Positions 48,801 through 58,421 of a DNA stretch of 64,000 nucleotides are shown in pieces. Every line of letters starts with the position of its first letter. Within the stretch, counting starts at the first letter, position 1. Source of the DNA: Enterococcus hermanniensis (GTDB lineage Bacteria; Bacillota; Bacilli; Lactobacillales; Enterococcaceae); assembly GCF_001885945.1 (NCBI RefSeq), contig NZ_JXKQ01000006.1, positions 585-64,584 on the forward strand, in the 5' to 3' direction. The translations under genes were made by a program, and so were the position numbers. The notes beneath the pieces were generated by a model, which did no database searches, was not told where the DNA came from, and saw only the letters and a list, made by a program, of their open reading frames with translations.

Positions 48801-49694
48801 ATGAAAAGAACTTTTGTTGTTGGGGCATTACTTACAAGCTTATTGGTACTAGGAGCGTGCCAGAAAACAGAAACGACAGTAACTACTAGGAGTCAATTGA
48901 GCGGTATAAAAAAAGATAGTAGCACGTCTATTACTAATAGTAGCTCTAAAGAAATGAGGACTAGTAGTAGTCAGAGTAGCGTGGTAAAAGAATCTACAGA
49001 AGTGGAAACAGATGTTAAAAGTATCGCTCAAAAACAATTCGTCGGGAAAATTTTTCTAATAAGTCCAATGCTTTATGATGGAGAAGATGCAAGTCAAGCA
49101 ATGGAAGAAAATAAAGCACCACAAAATCTGATACATGATGGTGCGTCGACAGTTCGATTCACAAATGAAACGACAGCACATATAGAATTAGCTGGGACTT
49201 ATAGACCAGATTATGATACGCAATATACATTGACAGAAAATCAATTAAGTATTGGTCAGCATACGATTCCTTATACCGTTAAGAATGGTGTACTTACTTT
49301 TGATACATGGACGACGGATATGGATGGGCATACGGTTACTTGGGGTATCACTTCGGCTAGTGATTCAACAGAAACTACTTCTTCGACTTCATCAGTCGAC
49401 ACGAAGAATTTGACTTCGGAGCAATTCAAACAATGGGTCGGAGCGGTATTGGACCAACAATTTAGTATGGGTAGACCCTCATTTTCTTATAAGCTATCGG
49501 TCGAAAACCACGAGGGCTATGCCTATGTACGGGTAGACGATAGTGAAAAACAAGTTGATACCATTGATATGTTTCGCATCAATAGCTCGGGACAATTAGA
49601 AGAGCAAGACCTTACCCATGGTTATCCTGCAACCTATAAAGTTGTTTCCTCACAATTTATGGATACTTCAGCTGTTAAGGAAACAAATAATTAA
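48801..49694 (+). CDS. Predicted lipoprotein of unknown function
   Basis: 297 residues. The signal peptide MKRTFVVGALLTSLLVLGAC ends in a lipobox. A Ser/Thr-rich linker follows (residues 21-70), and then two regions, one around 80-185 with FVGKIFLISP and GTYRPDYDTQYTL, and a C-terminal one (LTSEQFKQWVGAVLDQQ to the end). I do not recognise the domains with certainty. ATG at 48801 has GAGGAGG upstream; the in-frame ATG at 48693 lacks one. It is anchored outside the membrane. No operon partner is seen. Confidence 0.8.
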   Translation: MKRTFVVGALLTSLLVLGACQKTETTVTTRSQLSGIKKDSSTSITNSSSKEMRTSSSQSSVVKESTEVETDVKSIAQKQFVGKIFLISPMLYDGEDASQAMEENKAPQNLIHDGASTVRFTNETTAHIELAGTYRPDYDTQYTLTENQLSIGQHTIPYTVKNGVLTFDTWTTDMDGHTVTWGITSASDSTETTSSTSSVDTKNLTSEQFKQWVGAVLDQQFSMGRPSFSYKLSVENHEGYAYVRVDDSEKQVDTIDMFRINSSGQLEEQDLTHGYPATYKVVSSQFMDTSAVKETNN

Positions 49695-49695
49695 A

Positions 49696-49740
49696 ATAAG
49701 GATGTCCTTATTTGCTTAGGCGAATAAGGGCTTTTTTTAT
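49696..49740 (+). terminator. Terminator after the lipoprotein gene
   Basis: AATAAGGATGTCCTTATT and CGAATAAGGGC dyads are followed by TTTTTTT. Confidence 0.6.
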
Positions 49741-49790
49741 AGTTGAACAGATGTTAGAAAAACTAACGTGAAAGTTGCGTTTTCTAGTTT

Positions 49791-49815
49791 GTTTTCTGAA
49801 ATATTTTCAGAAAAC
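49791..49815. promoter_or_regulatory. Palindrome upstream of the PTS gene
   Basis: GTTTTCTGAAA (49791-49801) and TTTCAGAAAAC (49805-49815) form an 11-bp inverted repeat, three bases apart, 150 bases before the PTS gene. It could be an operator. Another palindrome, AAAACTAGTTTT, lies near 49870. Confidence 0.5.
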
Positions 49816-49968
49816 AATTGATTTTATTCAAAGGTATAGTTATAATTTTTCTGTTGATGAACGAGCTGGAAAACTAGTTTTAGATAGGAAGTTACATCGA
49901 TTTAATAAAATAAACAGTTGATATAAGAATGAAAACAGTAATTTATGTTGATTGTAGGAGGTTTTTTG

Positions 49969-51957
49969 ATGAAAGCATATATGCAACGAATTGGTCGATC
50001 ATTGATGTTACCCGTTGCAACTTTACCGATTGCAGCTTTGTTTATGGGCGTTGGCTATTGGATTGACCCAAGTGGTATGGGTGGGAATAATGTTGTTTCG
50101 GCATTTCTTTGTACCGCAGGTGGTATGATACTAAATAATTTAGGAATCTTGTTTGCAGTAGGTTTAGGCTATGGGATGTCAAATGATAAAGATGGGTCAG
50201 CTGCACTAGCGGGACTAGTAGCTTTTTTTGCGCCAATTACGCTGTTGAGTACCAGTTCAGTGGCGAATCTTTTACAGCTAAAAGAAGCAGCAGTTAACCC
50301 CGCTTTTGCGGCCATCAATAATGGAAATGTTTTTATCGGCATTTTAGCTGGATTGATTGCGGCTGCAGTCTATAATCGTTTTAGTGGGACCAAATTACCG
50401 ATGGCACTTTCGTTTTTTAGTGGCCGACGCTTAGTTCCAATTTTAACGGCAGTCATCATGGCCGGTCTTTCATTACTCTTATTGTTCATTTGGCCGATTG
50501 TATTTACAGGGTTAGTTGATTTTGGAAAACTGATATCTAACATGGGGCCTTTTGGTGCAGGTCTGTATGGATTTTTCAATCGTTTGTTGATCCCAACAGG
50601 GTTGCATCATGCGTTGAATAATGTTTTTTGGTTTAATACTGCAGGTATCAATGACATCGGAAACTTTTGGTCAAATAGTGGTATTCGTGGAATTACCGGT
50701 CGCTACCAAGCCGGCTTTTTCCCTGTTATGATGTTTGGTTTGCCAGCAGGAGCATTTGCGATTTATCGTAGTGCACGGCCAGAAAAAAAGGCTGCCACAG
50801 CTTCTTTAATGCTAGCAGCGGCTTTTGCATCATTTTTTACTGGTGTGAGTGAACCGTTAGAGTTTTCATTTATGTTTGTAGCATGGCCTTTATATCTTCT
50901 ACATGCGGCTTTGACAGGGATCTCATTGTTCATAGCGGCGCTGTTTCATTGGACGGCGGGTTTCAATTTTAGTGCCGGCTTAGTTGACTATGTTTTGAGC
51001 TTGCGTGTACCGATGGCGAACAAACCGTATATGTTGCTTGTCTTGGGTGTGATCATGGCTTGCGTTTATTATTTCTCATTCCGATTTGCGATTGTAAAAT
51101 TCCATTTGATGACACCAGGGCGTGAAGAAGCTACTGGTGAAGAAACGCCAGATATAGAAGTGGAAACTTCTGCTGGAGATAAACATGCTATTTTGGCACA
51201 AAAAATTTATGGCTACTTAGGTGGTTCAGAGAATTTAACGGCGATCGATAATTGTACGACACGTTTGCGGTTACAAGTACACGACACTGACCGTGTCGAT
51301 CAAGCTAAAATCAAAGCGACAGGTGTGCCGGGTGTTCGAGTGATCGATAAGCAGAATATCCAAATCGTGGTCGGGACAGAGGTACAATTTGTTGCCGATG
51401 AACTGAAAAAAATTGATCAAAATGATGTTGAACATACGGACACTCCAGTGGATGCGACACAAAAAGTTATTGAAAAGTTGAGCGAGTCGACAGTTGTAAC
51501 AAAGGAGCAACCCATCTATTCAGTTGCTGCCGGACAAGTGATTTCGATTACGGAAGTTCGCGATGCGGTGTTTTCAGAGAAAATGCTGGGAGATGGTTTT
51601 GCGGTGATACCCGAATCTGGGATGATTTTTACACCGATCGAAGGAACCATCACGAGCATTTTTCCGACGAAACACGCAGTAGGGATTACAACGGTCTCTG
51701 GACTTGAAGTGTTATTGCATATGGGGATCGATACTGTCGCTTTGAATGGTCACCCATTTACGTTATATGTGAAAGAAGGCCAGCAAGTTGCACAAGGTCA
51801 GCTGATAGCTCAGGTTGATTTAGTTGCTTTAGAAGAAGCGGGAAAGAAAACTGAAATGATCGTCGTTTTTACCAATCAAGAAAAAGTCGCACATTTAAAA
51901 ATTAGTGCAACTGTTACAGTGGCGAACCAAGTTATTGGTGAAATAACTAGCAATTAA
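49969..51957 (+). CDS. nagE: PTS transporter EIICBA, N-acetylglucosamine-type
   Basis: 662 residues in order EIIC, EIIB, EIIA. The EIIC begins MKAYMQRIGRSLMLPVATLP, a start shared by glucose/GlcNAc family permeases, and has about ten membrane segments to residue 385. EIIB phosphorylation cysteine is C429 (IDNCTTRLRL). EIIA histidine is H584 (LLHMGIDTVAL). It imports and phosphorylates the sugar using HPr. GlcNAc specificity is inferred from NagE-like features and could instead be glucose. ATG 49969 follows GTAGGAGG. No regulator is adjacent. Confidence 0.85.
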   Translation: MKAYMQRIGRSLMLPVATLPIAALFMGVGYWIDPSGMGGNNVVSAFLCTAGGMILNNLGILFAVGLGYGMSNDKDGSAALAGLVAFFAPITLLSTSSVANLLQLKEAAVNPAFAAINNGNVFIGILAGLIAAAVYNRFSGTKLPMALSFFSGRRLVPILTAVIMAGLSLLLLFIWPIVFTGLVDFGKLISNMGPFGAGLYGFFNRLLIPTGLHHALNNVFWFNTAGINDIGNFWSNSGIRGITGRYQAGFFPVMMFGLPAGAFAIYRSARPEKKAATASLMLAAAFASFFTGVSEPLEFSFMFVAWPLYLLHAALTGISLFIAALFHWTAGFNFSAGLVDYVLSLRVPMANKPYMLLVLGVIMACVYYFSFRFAIVKFHLMTPGREEATGEETPDIEVETSAGDKHAILAQKIYGYLGGSENLTAIDNCTTRLRLQVHDTDRVDQAKIKATGVPGVRVIDKQNIQIVVGTEVQFVADELKKIDQNDVEHTDTPVDATQKVIEKLSESTVVTKEQPIYSVAAGQVISITEVRDAVFSEKMLGDGFAVIPESGMIFTPIEGTITSIFPTKHAVGITTVSGLEVLLHMGIDTVALNGHPFTLYVKEGQQVAQGQLIAQVDLVALEEAGKKTEMIVVFTNQEKVAHLKISATVTVANQVIGEITSN

Positions 51958-52035
51958 TGATTAGCATTTGGCGATTTTTAATTAGTCTAGGAAAGCTGAA
52001 AATAAAAAAATTCAGATAAGCTAAACCAAAGTAAG

Positions 52036-52070
52036 GCTTCACTCTATTTTTAGTAGAGTGAGGTCTTTTT
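52036..52070 (+). terminator. Terminator after the PTS gene
   Basis: CTTCACTCTA and TAGAGTGAGG pair across a short loop, followed by TCTTTTT. Confidence 0.75.
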
Positions 52071-52142
52071 GTTTACTAGAGAAAAATCGTCAACATAGTG
52101 GTGGGATTCTATGACAAGCTTAATCATTGATGGAACAACGTT

Positions 52143-52175
52143 AAAAAGCACCTCTCACTAATTTGAGAAGTGCTC
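52143..52175 (-). terminator. Terminator of the DHA2 exporter gene (minus strand)
   Basis: On the minus strand GCACTTCTC pairs with GAGAGGTGC and is followed by TTTTT. The remaining bases 51958-52265 hold no gene. Confidence 0.7.
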
Positions 52176-52265
52176 TTTAGTCTTTTTAAATCATAGCGAG
52201 AATGATCATCTATACCTTGGTTTATAGGGGCTTAATAAATAAAAATTCTTTTCGATCGTCAACTT

Positions 52266-53649
52266 CTAGATATTTTTCTTTTTAATAGAAAAGGCTAAGG
52301 TTAATCCTAAAAGGCTGAGACAAGTCACGACTTTAAAAGTGATTTGGACACCTGGAACCAATGCTGTAGATCCGAATTTGCTAATATCTAATGAGTGACT
52401 AGTCATGATGGTTACTAAAACGGCAGTCCCAATGGCACCAGCAATTTGACGGATAGTATTATTCATAGCTGTCCCATGAGAAATCATAGATAGCGGTAAG
52501 GCATTTAGTGCAGCTGTAGTCAAAGGCATCATGACGGTTGCTTCACCAATCATCATGATTACAAAAGCAATTGTGAGGTAAGAAAAGCTAGTTGTACTAG
52601 AAATTTTTGTAAGTAAAAATCCACTTACCGTAACAAAGCTTAATCCAACGAAGGCTAATGGACGAGCACCTAACTGATCATAAATTCGACCAGTAAAAGG
52701 AGATAAGATACCCATCACGATTCCACCTAACATAAGCGCTAGGCCAGATTTAAGTGCGGAGTAATGTAAAACACTTTGCATATAAATAGGTAAAATTGTC
52801 ATCCCACCAATAAAGGCAACAAAGACGATTATCACCATGGCCATGGGCAAAGTAAACATTTTATAGGTAAACACTCGGAAATTTAACATAGGCTCTGCTA
52901 AATGTGATTGACGAGTAATAAACCACGTTAAGGCTAATATTGCTACAATTAAAATGCCTAAAGTAGTAGGGGAGGTCCAACCAAAGCTCCCTGCAATACT
53001 AAAGCTATATAAAAGTCCACCGAATCCCAAACTAGATAAAATAATTGATAGAAAATCAAATTTTGGTTTGTTCGTCTGAGTGATATTTTCGACTAAGAAA
53101 AAGGCGAGCAACAAAATAATCAAGGCGATAGGTAATAAGAGATAAAATAAGATTCGCCATTGAAATTGATCGACGATCCAACCGGATAAAGTGGGTCCCA
53201 CAGCGGGAGCAAAAGCGACGATTAATCCGAAAATCCCCATAGCTACTCCTCGCTTTTCAGGAGGGAAAATTACGAAAAGAACAGTTTGCATGAGAGGCAT
53301 TAAGATGCCAGCCCCAGATGCTTGCACCATCCTACCAATCAGCAATAGGCTGAAATTGGGAGCAAATCCGCAAAGTAAGGTTCCTAAAGTAAAGAGCGAC
53401 ATAGCAGTAAAAAAAAAGACTACGAATACTAAAGCGTTGAATTAAAAAAGCGGTGATCGGAATCATGATACCATTGACAAGCATAAAGCCAGTCGTCAAC
53501 CACTGTGCAGTATTACTAGTAATCTTGAAATCAACCATTAAGTGAGGTAGTGCAGTGGTCATTAAAGTTTGATTTAGAATCGCTATAAAGGTCCCAAACA
53601 TTAGAACGCCAACGATTCCCATAGGATGTTTAGCTATTTTTTGTTGCAT
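52266..53649 (-). pseudogene. DHA2 (EmrB/QacA) multidrug exporter, frameshifted in a T9 tract
   Basis: The N-terminal part (53649 down to about 53418, MQQKIAKHPMGIVGVLMFG) and the C-terminal part (52266-53402) read as one 14-helix-type MFS protein, including GRMVQASGAGILMPL and the CFAPAVGPTLSGW-like motif C (AFAPAVGPTLSG). The frames differ by one base at the run of nine A residues at 53409-53417 (T9 on the coding strand). Eight T would give RSLFFTAMSLFTLG continuously. It may be decayed or slippery. A divergent MarR gene lies next to it and is probably its regulator. Confidence 0.85.
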
Positions 53650-53675
53650 GTAATAATCTCCTTTTTAAATATAGT

Positions 53676-53700
53676 TGTAAATCTAACAATACGATTTACA
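53676..53700. promoter_or_regulatory. Candidate MarR operator between exporter and regulator
   Basis: TGTAAATC (53676-53683) and GATTTACA (53693-53700) form an 8-bp inverted repeat with a 9-base spacer, in the divergent promoter region. Confidence 0.65.
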
Positions 53701-53790
53701 CATAATAATTCAAAAAATATAAGTTGTCAAACTAAAAGTTGTAATTCTAATTGTTTTGTGGGAAACTATAGAAAAGGCAGGTGGTCATTT

Positions 53791-54222
53791 TTGAAATATG
53801 GAATGGAAGATAGTTTTTTAGAAAAATTTTATTATATTAATATGAGGCAACAAGAATTTATTAAAGGCCGTTTAAAAACGATAAAGTTAGGGATTACCCA
53901 AGCTCGTACTATCCATTTTATTGGCCTTAATCCTGGCACAATTCAAAAGGATTTAGCGAATTATTTAGGAATGCAACATGCTTCAGTCACTAATCTGTTA
54001 AAAAATTTAGAACAAAATGGTTATATCACACGGAAAATTCCCGAAGATAATGAACGCCAAAAGAATTTATACTTAACGAAAAAAGGTGTAGAAGATGCAC
54101 AAAAGGTTCAAGAAATTTTTTATGATTTAGAAGGTAAAATCGGCGAAAACATTTCTTTAACAGAAAAAAATCAGCTGATGGAGACATTAAAAAAGGTTGA
54201 TACTACTTTAGGAACCGTTTAA
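53791..54222 (+). CDS. MarR-family transcriptional regulator
   Basis: 143 residues with a winged helix core (DLANYLGMQHASVTNLLKNLEQNGYITRK) and the wing ERQKNLYLTKKG. The start is TTG at 53791 with AGGTGG six bases upstream; ATG at 53803 is the alternative. Upstream in-frame starts back to 53626 pass through the promoter and are rejected. It is divergent from the frameshifted exporter and likely represses it. Confidence 0.87.
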   Translation: MKYGMEDSFLEKFYYINMRQQEFIKGRLKTIKLGITQARTIHFIGLNPGTIQKDLANYLGMQHASVTNLLKNLEQNGYITRKIPEDNERQKNLYLTKKGVEDAQKVQEIFYDLEGKIGENISLTEKNQLMETLKKVDTTLGTV

Positions 54223-54320
54223 ATATCTGGTTTGAGATGCTGATTTCGTCAATTTAAAAAATGATGTGATCAGATAGTTTATACAGTATAAATTAGTTGA
54301 AAAATAGATGGTTTAGTTTA

Positions 54321-54350
54321 GCATCTCACTATTTAGTGAGATGTTTTTTT
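54321..54350 (+). terminator. Terminator after the first marR gene
   Basis: GCATCTCACT and AGTGAGATG form a stem with a 4-base loop, followed by TTTTTTT. Confidence 0.85.
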
Positions 54351-54469
54351 GAGAAAAAATTTTTAGTTGGATGGGCTGTTCAGAACGATAGATCGATTGA
54401 CTTTAGTTAAAAAAGGAATTAAAATATGCTTGCGCACGCAATTATATATCTACAGAAGGAGATTATTCT

Positions 54470-54886
54470 ATGAATGAACAAGCTGAAAGTAATTTGAAAT
54501 GGTTAGGTAAATTGACCCGAGAGTATCAAAAAGAATTAGACCAAGTATTGATCCCTTTGCATTTGAATTCTTCCAATTACTATTTCATCATGAAAATCCA
54601 TGATCATGGCCGATTGCCACAAGAAAAATTAGTGGCCTTAACAGGATTGAATGGCAGTAATGTCACAAGGACCGTTCAAAAGCTAATTGATCAAGGTTTT
54701 GTAGTCAAAGAAAAGAATGAGCAAGATCGTCGCGGTTTTTTATTGGCCTTAACTAGTGTAGGCGAAAAAATTTATGACCAAGTTGTAATAGCGGTAAAAA
54801 AAGCACAAGCAATTTTTTATTCTAAGCTGACCGTAGATGAGCAAAAAATATTTGAACAGTTACTAGGTAAGCTAGTCGAAAATTGA
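54470..54886 (+). CDS. MarR-family transcriptional regulator (second)
   Basis: 138 residues, winged helix core LVALTGLNGSNVTRTVQKLIDQGFVVKEK and wing DRRGFLLALTSVG. GAAGGAG precedes ATG 54470. It is followed at 13 bases by a gene of unknown function and may regulate it. It is not closely related to the first MarR protein. Confidence 0.88.
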   Translation: MNEQAESNLKWLGKLTREYQKELDQVLIPLHLNSSNYYFIMKIHDHGRLPQEKLVALTGLNGSNVTRTVQKLIDQGFVVKEKNEQDRRGFLLALTSVGEKIYDQVVIAVKKAQAIFYSKLTVDEQKIFEQLLGKLVEN

Positions 54887-54899
54887 GAGGGCGAATGTG

Positions 54900-55466
54900 A
54901 TGAGTAATCAATTTCTAAGTGAATTAATAGAAATACCAGAAAATTATCGTAAGGTTAGTAAGACGAATGAAAAAAGAAACAACCAAACAGTAGAAATTAG
55001 ACGCTATCAAGTCGCAGGAGAGTATACGTATAATGGCCCTCGAATCATTGAAGTTGTAGGATCGGGAAAGTTGATTAGCTTAAAAAATCTGACAACGGTC
55101 CCGGTTGGTCGATTGTTAACAGCTGAAAAGGCTCAAATTTTAGCCGTACAACTTTTTGCTAAAGCTCATCCGGCGTATGCTAAAGGCCTATCTTTTATTC
55201 GAATCGAACAACAGGAGCGTTCTTTTTGGGATGTTGAAGGGAAGTTACAAACCTTCCCTGTTCAATGGGTCAAGTTTGCCCACCAAAATGGAAGCTACAA
55301 CTGGGTGACTTTAGGAGCAACAGGAGTACTGATCGAGTTAGAAATCGACTCCCGCTGGGATTATTTCCGTGGCCGCCGTAAAACTGAAATGTGGGACAAT
55401 GATGATTGGGTACTCGCTCGTGAGGGGAAAGGTCCGCAATTAGCGAGCCCCAATGCTCTTGCGTAG
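54900..55466 (+). CDS. Conserved protein of unknown function
   Basis: 188 residues, no signal peptide, mixed alpha/beta, with aromatic-rich C-terminal half (WVKFAHQNGSYNWVTLG, WDYFRGRRKTEMWDNDDW). I do not recognise a family. It follows the MarR gene closely and may share its transcript. The start could be GTG 54897 or ATG 54900, both behind GAGAGGG. Confidence 0.7.
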   Translation: MSNQFLSELIEIPENYRKVSKTNEKRNNQTVEIRRYQVAGEYTYNGPRIIEVVGSGKLISLKNLTTVPVGRLLTAEKAQILAVQLFAKAHPAYAKGLSFIRIEQQERSFWDVEGKLQTFPVQWVKFAHQNGSYNWVTLGATGVLIELEIDSRWDYFRGRRKTEMWDNDDWVLAREGKGPQLASPNALA

Positions 55467-55500
55467 CCTTATTTGTTAAATGAAATGAGGAGAATGATCG

Positions 55501-55710
55501 ATGGACGAACTTCAATATGAACAAGAGATTACTTTATTAGGGCAATTAAGAGCGCGGCTACAACGCTTAGAAGAGACCGAATACATGACAGCTTATTATA
55601 AAGGGTATAGTTCTAGTGGGATGACGGTCGAAGAAATCAAAGTTGCAATCGAGGAATTATCTCAAGAGATTCAATTAATAGAAGAGCAGTTAGCAGGACA
55701 CGAATGGTAA
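55501..55710 (+). CDS. Small coiled-coil protein of unknown function
   Basis: 69 residues, rich in Glu, Gln and Leu, predicted as two helices (EQEITLLGQLRARLQRLEE and VEEIKVAIEELSQEIQLIEEQL). GAGGAGAATG precedes ATG 55501. It could be a regulator or structural helper, but nothing definite can be said. Confidence 0.65.
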   Translation: MDELQYEQEITLLGQLRARLQRLEETEYMTAYYKGYSSSGMTVEEIKVAIEELSQEIQLIEEQLAGHEW

Positions 55711-55832
55711 ATCAAAAATAAAAAACTAAAAAAGTTAAACGGTAATTTTGCTTCTTCGTTCGATCCTTAGTATAATAACGATGTTTTGAAAGGCTCGCGT
55801 TTTAATCGACGCGTCAGGAGGAAGTATACATA

Positions 55833-56810
55833 ATGACCAACAATTTTTGGGCAGAATTGCCAAAGCCCTTTTTTATTTTGGCGCCAATGGAAGATGTGAC
55901 TGACGTTGTTTTTCGCCATGTCGTCCAAGAAGCCGGAGCACCCGATGTCTTTTTTACAGAATTTACGAATTCAGATAGTTTTTGCCATCCCGATGGTATT
56001 GAAAGTGTCCGTGGACGCTTGGTATTTACGGAGGATGAACAACCGATGGTGGCTCATATTTGGGGAGATAAGCCAGAATTTTTCCGAGAGATGAGTATCG
56101 CTTTAGCGGATATGGGTTTTAGCGGGATTGATTTGAATATGGGGTGTCCGGTACCAAACGTCGCTGAACGCGGCAAAGGAAGTGGCTTAATCTTACGTCC
56201 AGAAGTAGCAGCAGAATTGATCGAAGCAGCTAAAGCAGGTGGTTTACCCGTTAGCGTGAAGACTCGAATCGGTTTTTATGAACAAGCGGAGATGAAAGAC
56301 TGGATCAGTCATTTATTGAAGCAAGATATCGCAAATCTATCAGTTCATTTACGGACTCGAAAAGAAATGAGTAAAGTTGATGCCCATTGGGACGTGATTC
56401 CTGAAATCATAAAATTACGTGATGCAATTGCTCCGCAAACGTTATTAACGATCAATGGAGATATTTTAGACCGAAAAATGGGCTTGGAATTAGCCGAAAA
56501 ATACGGTGTGGATGGTTTGATGATCGGGCGTGGGATTTTTAAAAATCCGTATGCCTTTGAACAAGAACCTAAAGAACACACACCAGCAGAAATGATCGGT
56601 TTGCTACGTTTACAGTTGGATTTACAAGATCAGTATGCTGAACAAGTTCCCCGCTCTATCGTAGGATTACATCGTTTCTTTAAAATCTATGTTAAAGGTT
56701 TTCCAGGAGCGAACGATTTACGAATTCGTTTGATGAATACGAAATCAACAGCCGAGGTTCGGAATATCCTAGATGATTTCGATAAAAATCAAACAGCCCT
56801 TCTTTCATAA
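55833..56810 (+). CDS. dus: tRNA-dihydrouridine synthase
   Basis: 325-residue flavin enzyme that reduces uridines in tRNA D-loops. The N-terminal [11 protein letters not shown] is the FMN-binding start, the catalytic cysteine is in [20 protein letters not shown], and the phosphate site is [14 protein letters not shown]. The C-terminal helical domain binds tRNA. AGGAGG precedes ATG 55833. The ASCH gene follows after 21 bases. Which Dus subtype cannot be fixed. Confidence 0.93.
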   Translation: MTNNFWAELPKPFFILAPMEDVTDVVFRHVVQEAGAPDVFFTEFTNSDSFCHPDGIESVRGRLVFTEDEQPMVAHIWGDKPEFFREMSIALADMGFSGIDLNMGCPVPNVAERGKGSGLILRPEVAAELIEAAKAGGLPVSVKTRIGFYEQAEMKDWISHLLKQDIANLSVHLRTRKEMSKVDAHWDVIPEIIKLRDAIAPQTLLTINGDILDRKMGLELAEKYGVDGLMIGRGIFKNPYAFEQEPKEHTPAEMIGLLRLQLDLQDQYAEQVPRSIVGLHRFFKIYVKGFPGANDLRIRLMNTKSTAEVRNILDDFDKNQTALLS

Positions 56811-56831
56811 TGAAAAATCAGGAGGAATGAG

Positions 56832-57212
56832 ATGAAAGCTTTATCGATTCATCCAGCATATGCACTGGAAATTTTAAAGGGTCAAAAGACCGAAGAATAT
56901 CGGACGTGGTCTACTAACTATCGTGGGGACTTATTAATTTGTGCTACTGCTAAAAAAACTCTGGGCACTATTTCTGGTCACGCGCTTTGTGTTGTTCGTT
57001 TGGATGCGATCAGAGCCTTGAACGATGGGACCTATGCTTGGGTCTTAACCAATCTTCGTTATCTTGAACCGTTTAAAATCAAAGGCAAGCAACGATTGTA
57101 TACTATCGAGGATCAAATGATTCAAAGTGCTTTAGATAAGATCGATCGAGAAAATCAATCTCCTCAGTTTGAAATAGTCTGGGAAAGATATTATGAGCAA
57201 TTTCTTGAATAA
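56832..57212 (+). CDS. ASCH domain protein
   Basis: 126 residues. The pattern SIHPAYALEILKGQKTEEYR then a strand-loop-strand LLICATAKKTLG and YAWVLTNLRYLEPFKIKG is the ASCH fold, a PUA-like RNA-binding domain. Function is unknown; some relatives act on modified nucleosides or RNA. It follows dus with AGGAGG and may share its transcript. Confidence 0.85.
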   Translation: MKALSIHPAYALEILKGQKTEEYRTWSTNYRGDLLICATAKKTLGTISGHALCVVRLDAIRALNDGTYAWVLTNLRYLEPFKIKGKQRLYTIEDQMIQSALDKIDRENQSPQFEIVWERYYEQFLE

Positions 57213-57574
57213 TGATTGATTGGACCAGCATAAAATTATTAGCAATAAATGTTGATTTTCATCCGTCGTGGGATAACAGGTTGTTTTGTAAATTTATTGA
57301 TTATTAGTCAAAAATAGTACCTCTTAAAAACACTTACTTAAAAAGTAGGTGTTTTTATTTTGTCTAAAATAATAAAAATAAAAACTTATAAACATCAATA
57401 TGATTAAGGGAAAAAGGTTTATAACAATAGAATTTGATTTTCCATCGTTTAAACCGCTTCAAATGAAGCTGAATTTTAATAAAAATAACTAGTTTTTAAT
57501 AAAGTCTTCCAAAGCGCTACAAAGTTATTTTGCTTAAAATTGATTATGAACAAGCAAGAAAGGAGGGCCATCGA
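57213..57574. other. Intergenic region before the pilin locus
   Basis: A terminator (57327-57358) is followed by about 200 AT-rich bases. AAAGCGCT near 57512 is a partial catabolite-response-like element. No gene is seen. Confidence 0.4.
57327..57358 (+). terminator. Terminator after dus-ASCH
   Basis: AAAAACACTTACTT and AGTAGGTGTTTTT form a 12-bp stem with a short loop and T run. Confidence 0.82.
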
Positions 57575-57643
57575 GTGGAAGATGGGATCTGTAACTATTT
57601 GTTGGAGTCCATAAGTATTGAGGAGAAACATTTTGAAAAATAG
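57575..57643 (+). CDS. Short ORF upstream of the pilin genes (22 codons)
   Basis: GTG at 57575 with AGGAGGG seven bases upstream gives 22 residues ending IEEKHFEK. No family is visible. It overlaps the next short ORF by 11 bases. It may be a leader peptide or remnant. Confidence 0.35.
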   Translation: MEDGICNYLLESISIEEKHFEK

Positions 57644-57719
57644 AACGAAGTATTTGGAGAGTTGTTGTGAACGGCCTGTCGCTGCAAAAGATCACTTATC
57701 TGCTCGAGATAAAAAATGA
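57633..57719 (+). CDS. Short ORF upstream of the pilin genes (28 codons)
   Basis: TTG at 57633 with GAGGAG seven bases upstream gives MKNRTKYLESCCERPV and a further twelve basic and polar residues. It ends 46 bases before the first pilin gene. It is unusual for two short frames to have good ribosome sites in sequence, but coding is unproven. Confidence 0.35.
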   Translation: MKNRTKYLESCCERPVAAKDHLSARDKK

Positions 57720-57764
57720 TTGAATGCAAAATGAATAAATTTTGAAAAGAGGGAGGTACTGGGT

Positions 57765-58421
57765 TTGAAAAAAAGGATTCTGCTTTTTATTTTGTTAGTT
57801 AGCTGGCTATTCGCACCCTCTTCTTACGCTTCAGAAGCCGAAGTTTCATTGACGATCGATACTAAACAAGCAGGAGAAAAAGTAGTAGGAACAGAATCGA
57901 TCACTTTCGATCTTGTTGATTTGACGGCTTGGTGTAATAGCCAAAATCAGAGTGAAAAAGACATCCAGCAAACATGGTTGAACCAGTATCAAAATAAAAA
58001 ACAATTTCAACAATTGATCCAGCAAACCGGATTGCTAAAAGTGAACGCGCAACCAATACTAACAAGTAGTGACGGTATTGCTCAAACAACCGTCCCTCAC
58101 CAGCAGTTAGGACGAAATGCCGTCTATCTATTAGTTGCGTCCGGTGAAACAGGGAGTAAAGAATTTTTACCGATGGTAATTTTTATGCCAACGGAATTAT
58201 TTAACGGATCGATGTCTCTCTATGGAAAGTATCAAGAAATCCATCCAAAAGAATCAATCACTATCGAAAATGATACGAATAAGCCGAGCGCTATCGGGAA
58301 ACAATTACCACAAACGAATACCATGAACAGTAATTTTGTAGTAGGTGGTTTAGTTTTAGTATTGATCGGTAGTCTTGGTCTCGTATATAAAAACAAAAAT
58401 AAGGGGAGAAAAAAAGAATGA
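57765..58421 (+). CDS. Sortase-anchored surface protein, minor pilin-like, LPQTN variant
   Basis: 218 residues. A signal peptide (MKKRILLFILLVSWLFAPSSYA) is followed by a pilin-like domain and a C-terminal sorting signal: LPQTN near residue 180, a hydrophobic stretch and a KNKNKGRKKE tail. The motif has N where LPXTG has G, which is unusual. GGGAGG precedes TTG 57765. It overlaps the next pilin gene by four bases (ATGA). No sortase gene lies nearby. Confidence 0.82.
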   Translation: MKKRILLFILLVSWLFAPSSYASEAEVSLTIDTKQAGEKVVGTESITFDLVDLTAWCNSQNQSEKDIQQTWLNQYQNKKQFQQLIQQTGLLKVNAQPILTSSDGIAQTTVPHQQLGRNAVYLLVASGETGSKEFLPMVIFMPTELFNGSMSLYGKYQEIHPKESITIENDTNKPSAIGKQLPQTNTMNSNFVVGGLVLVLIGSLGLVYKNKNKGRKKE

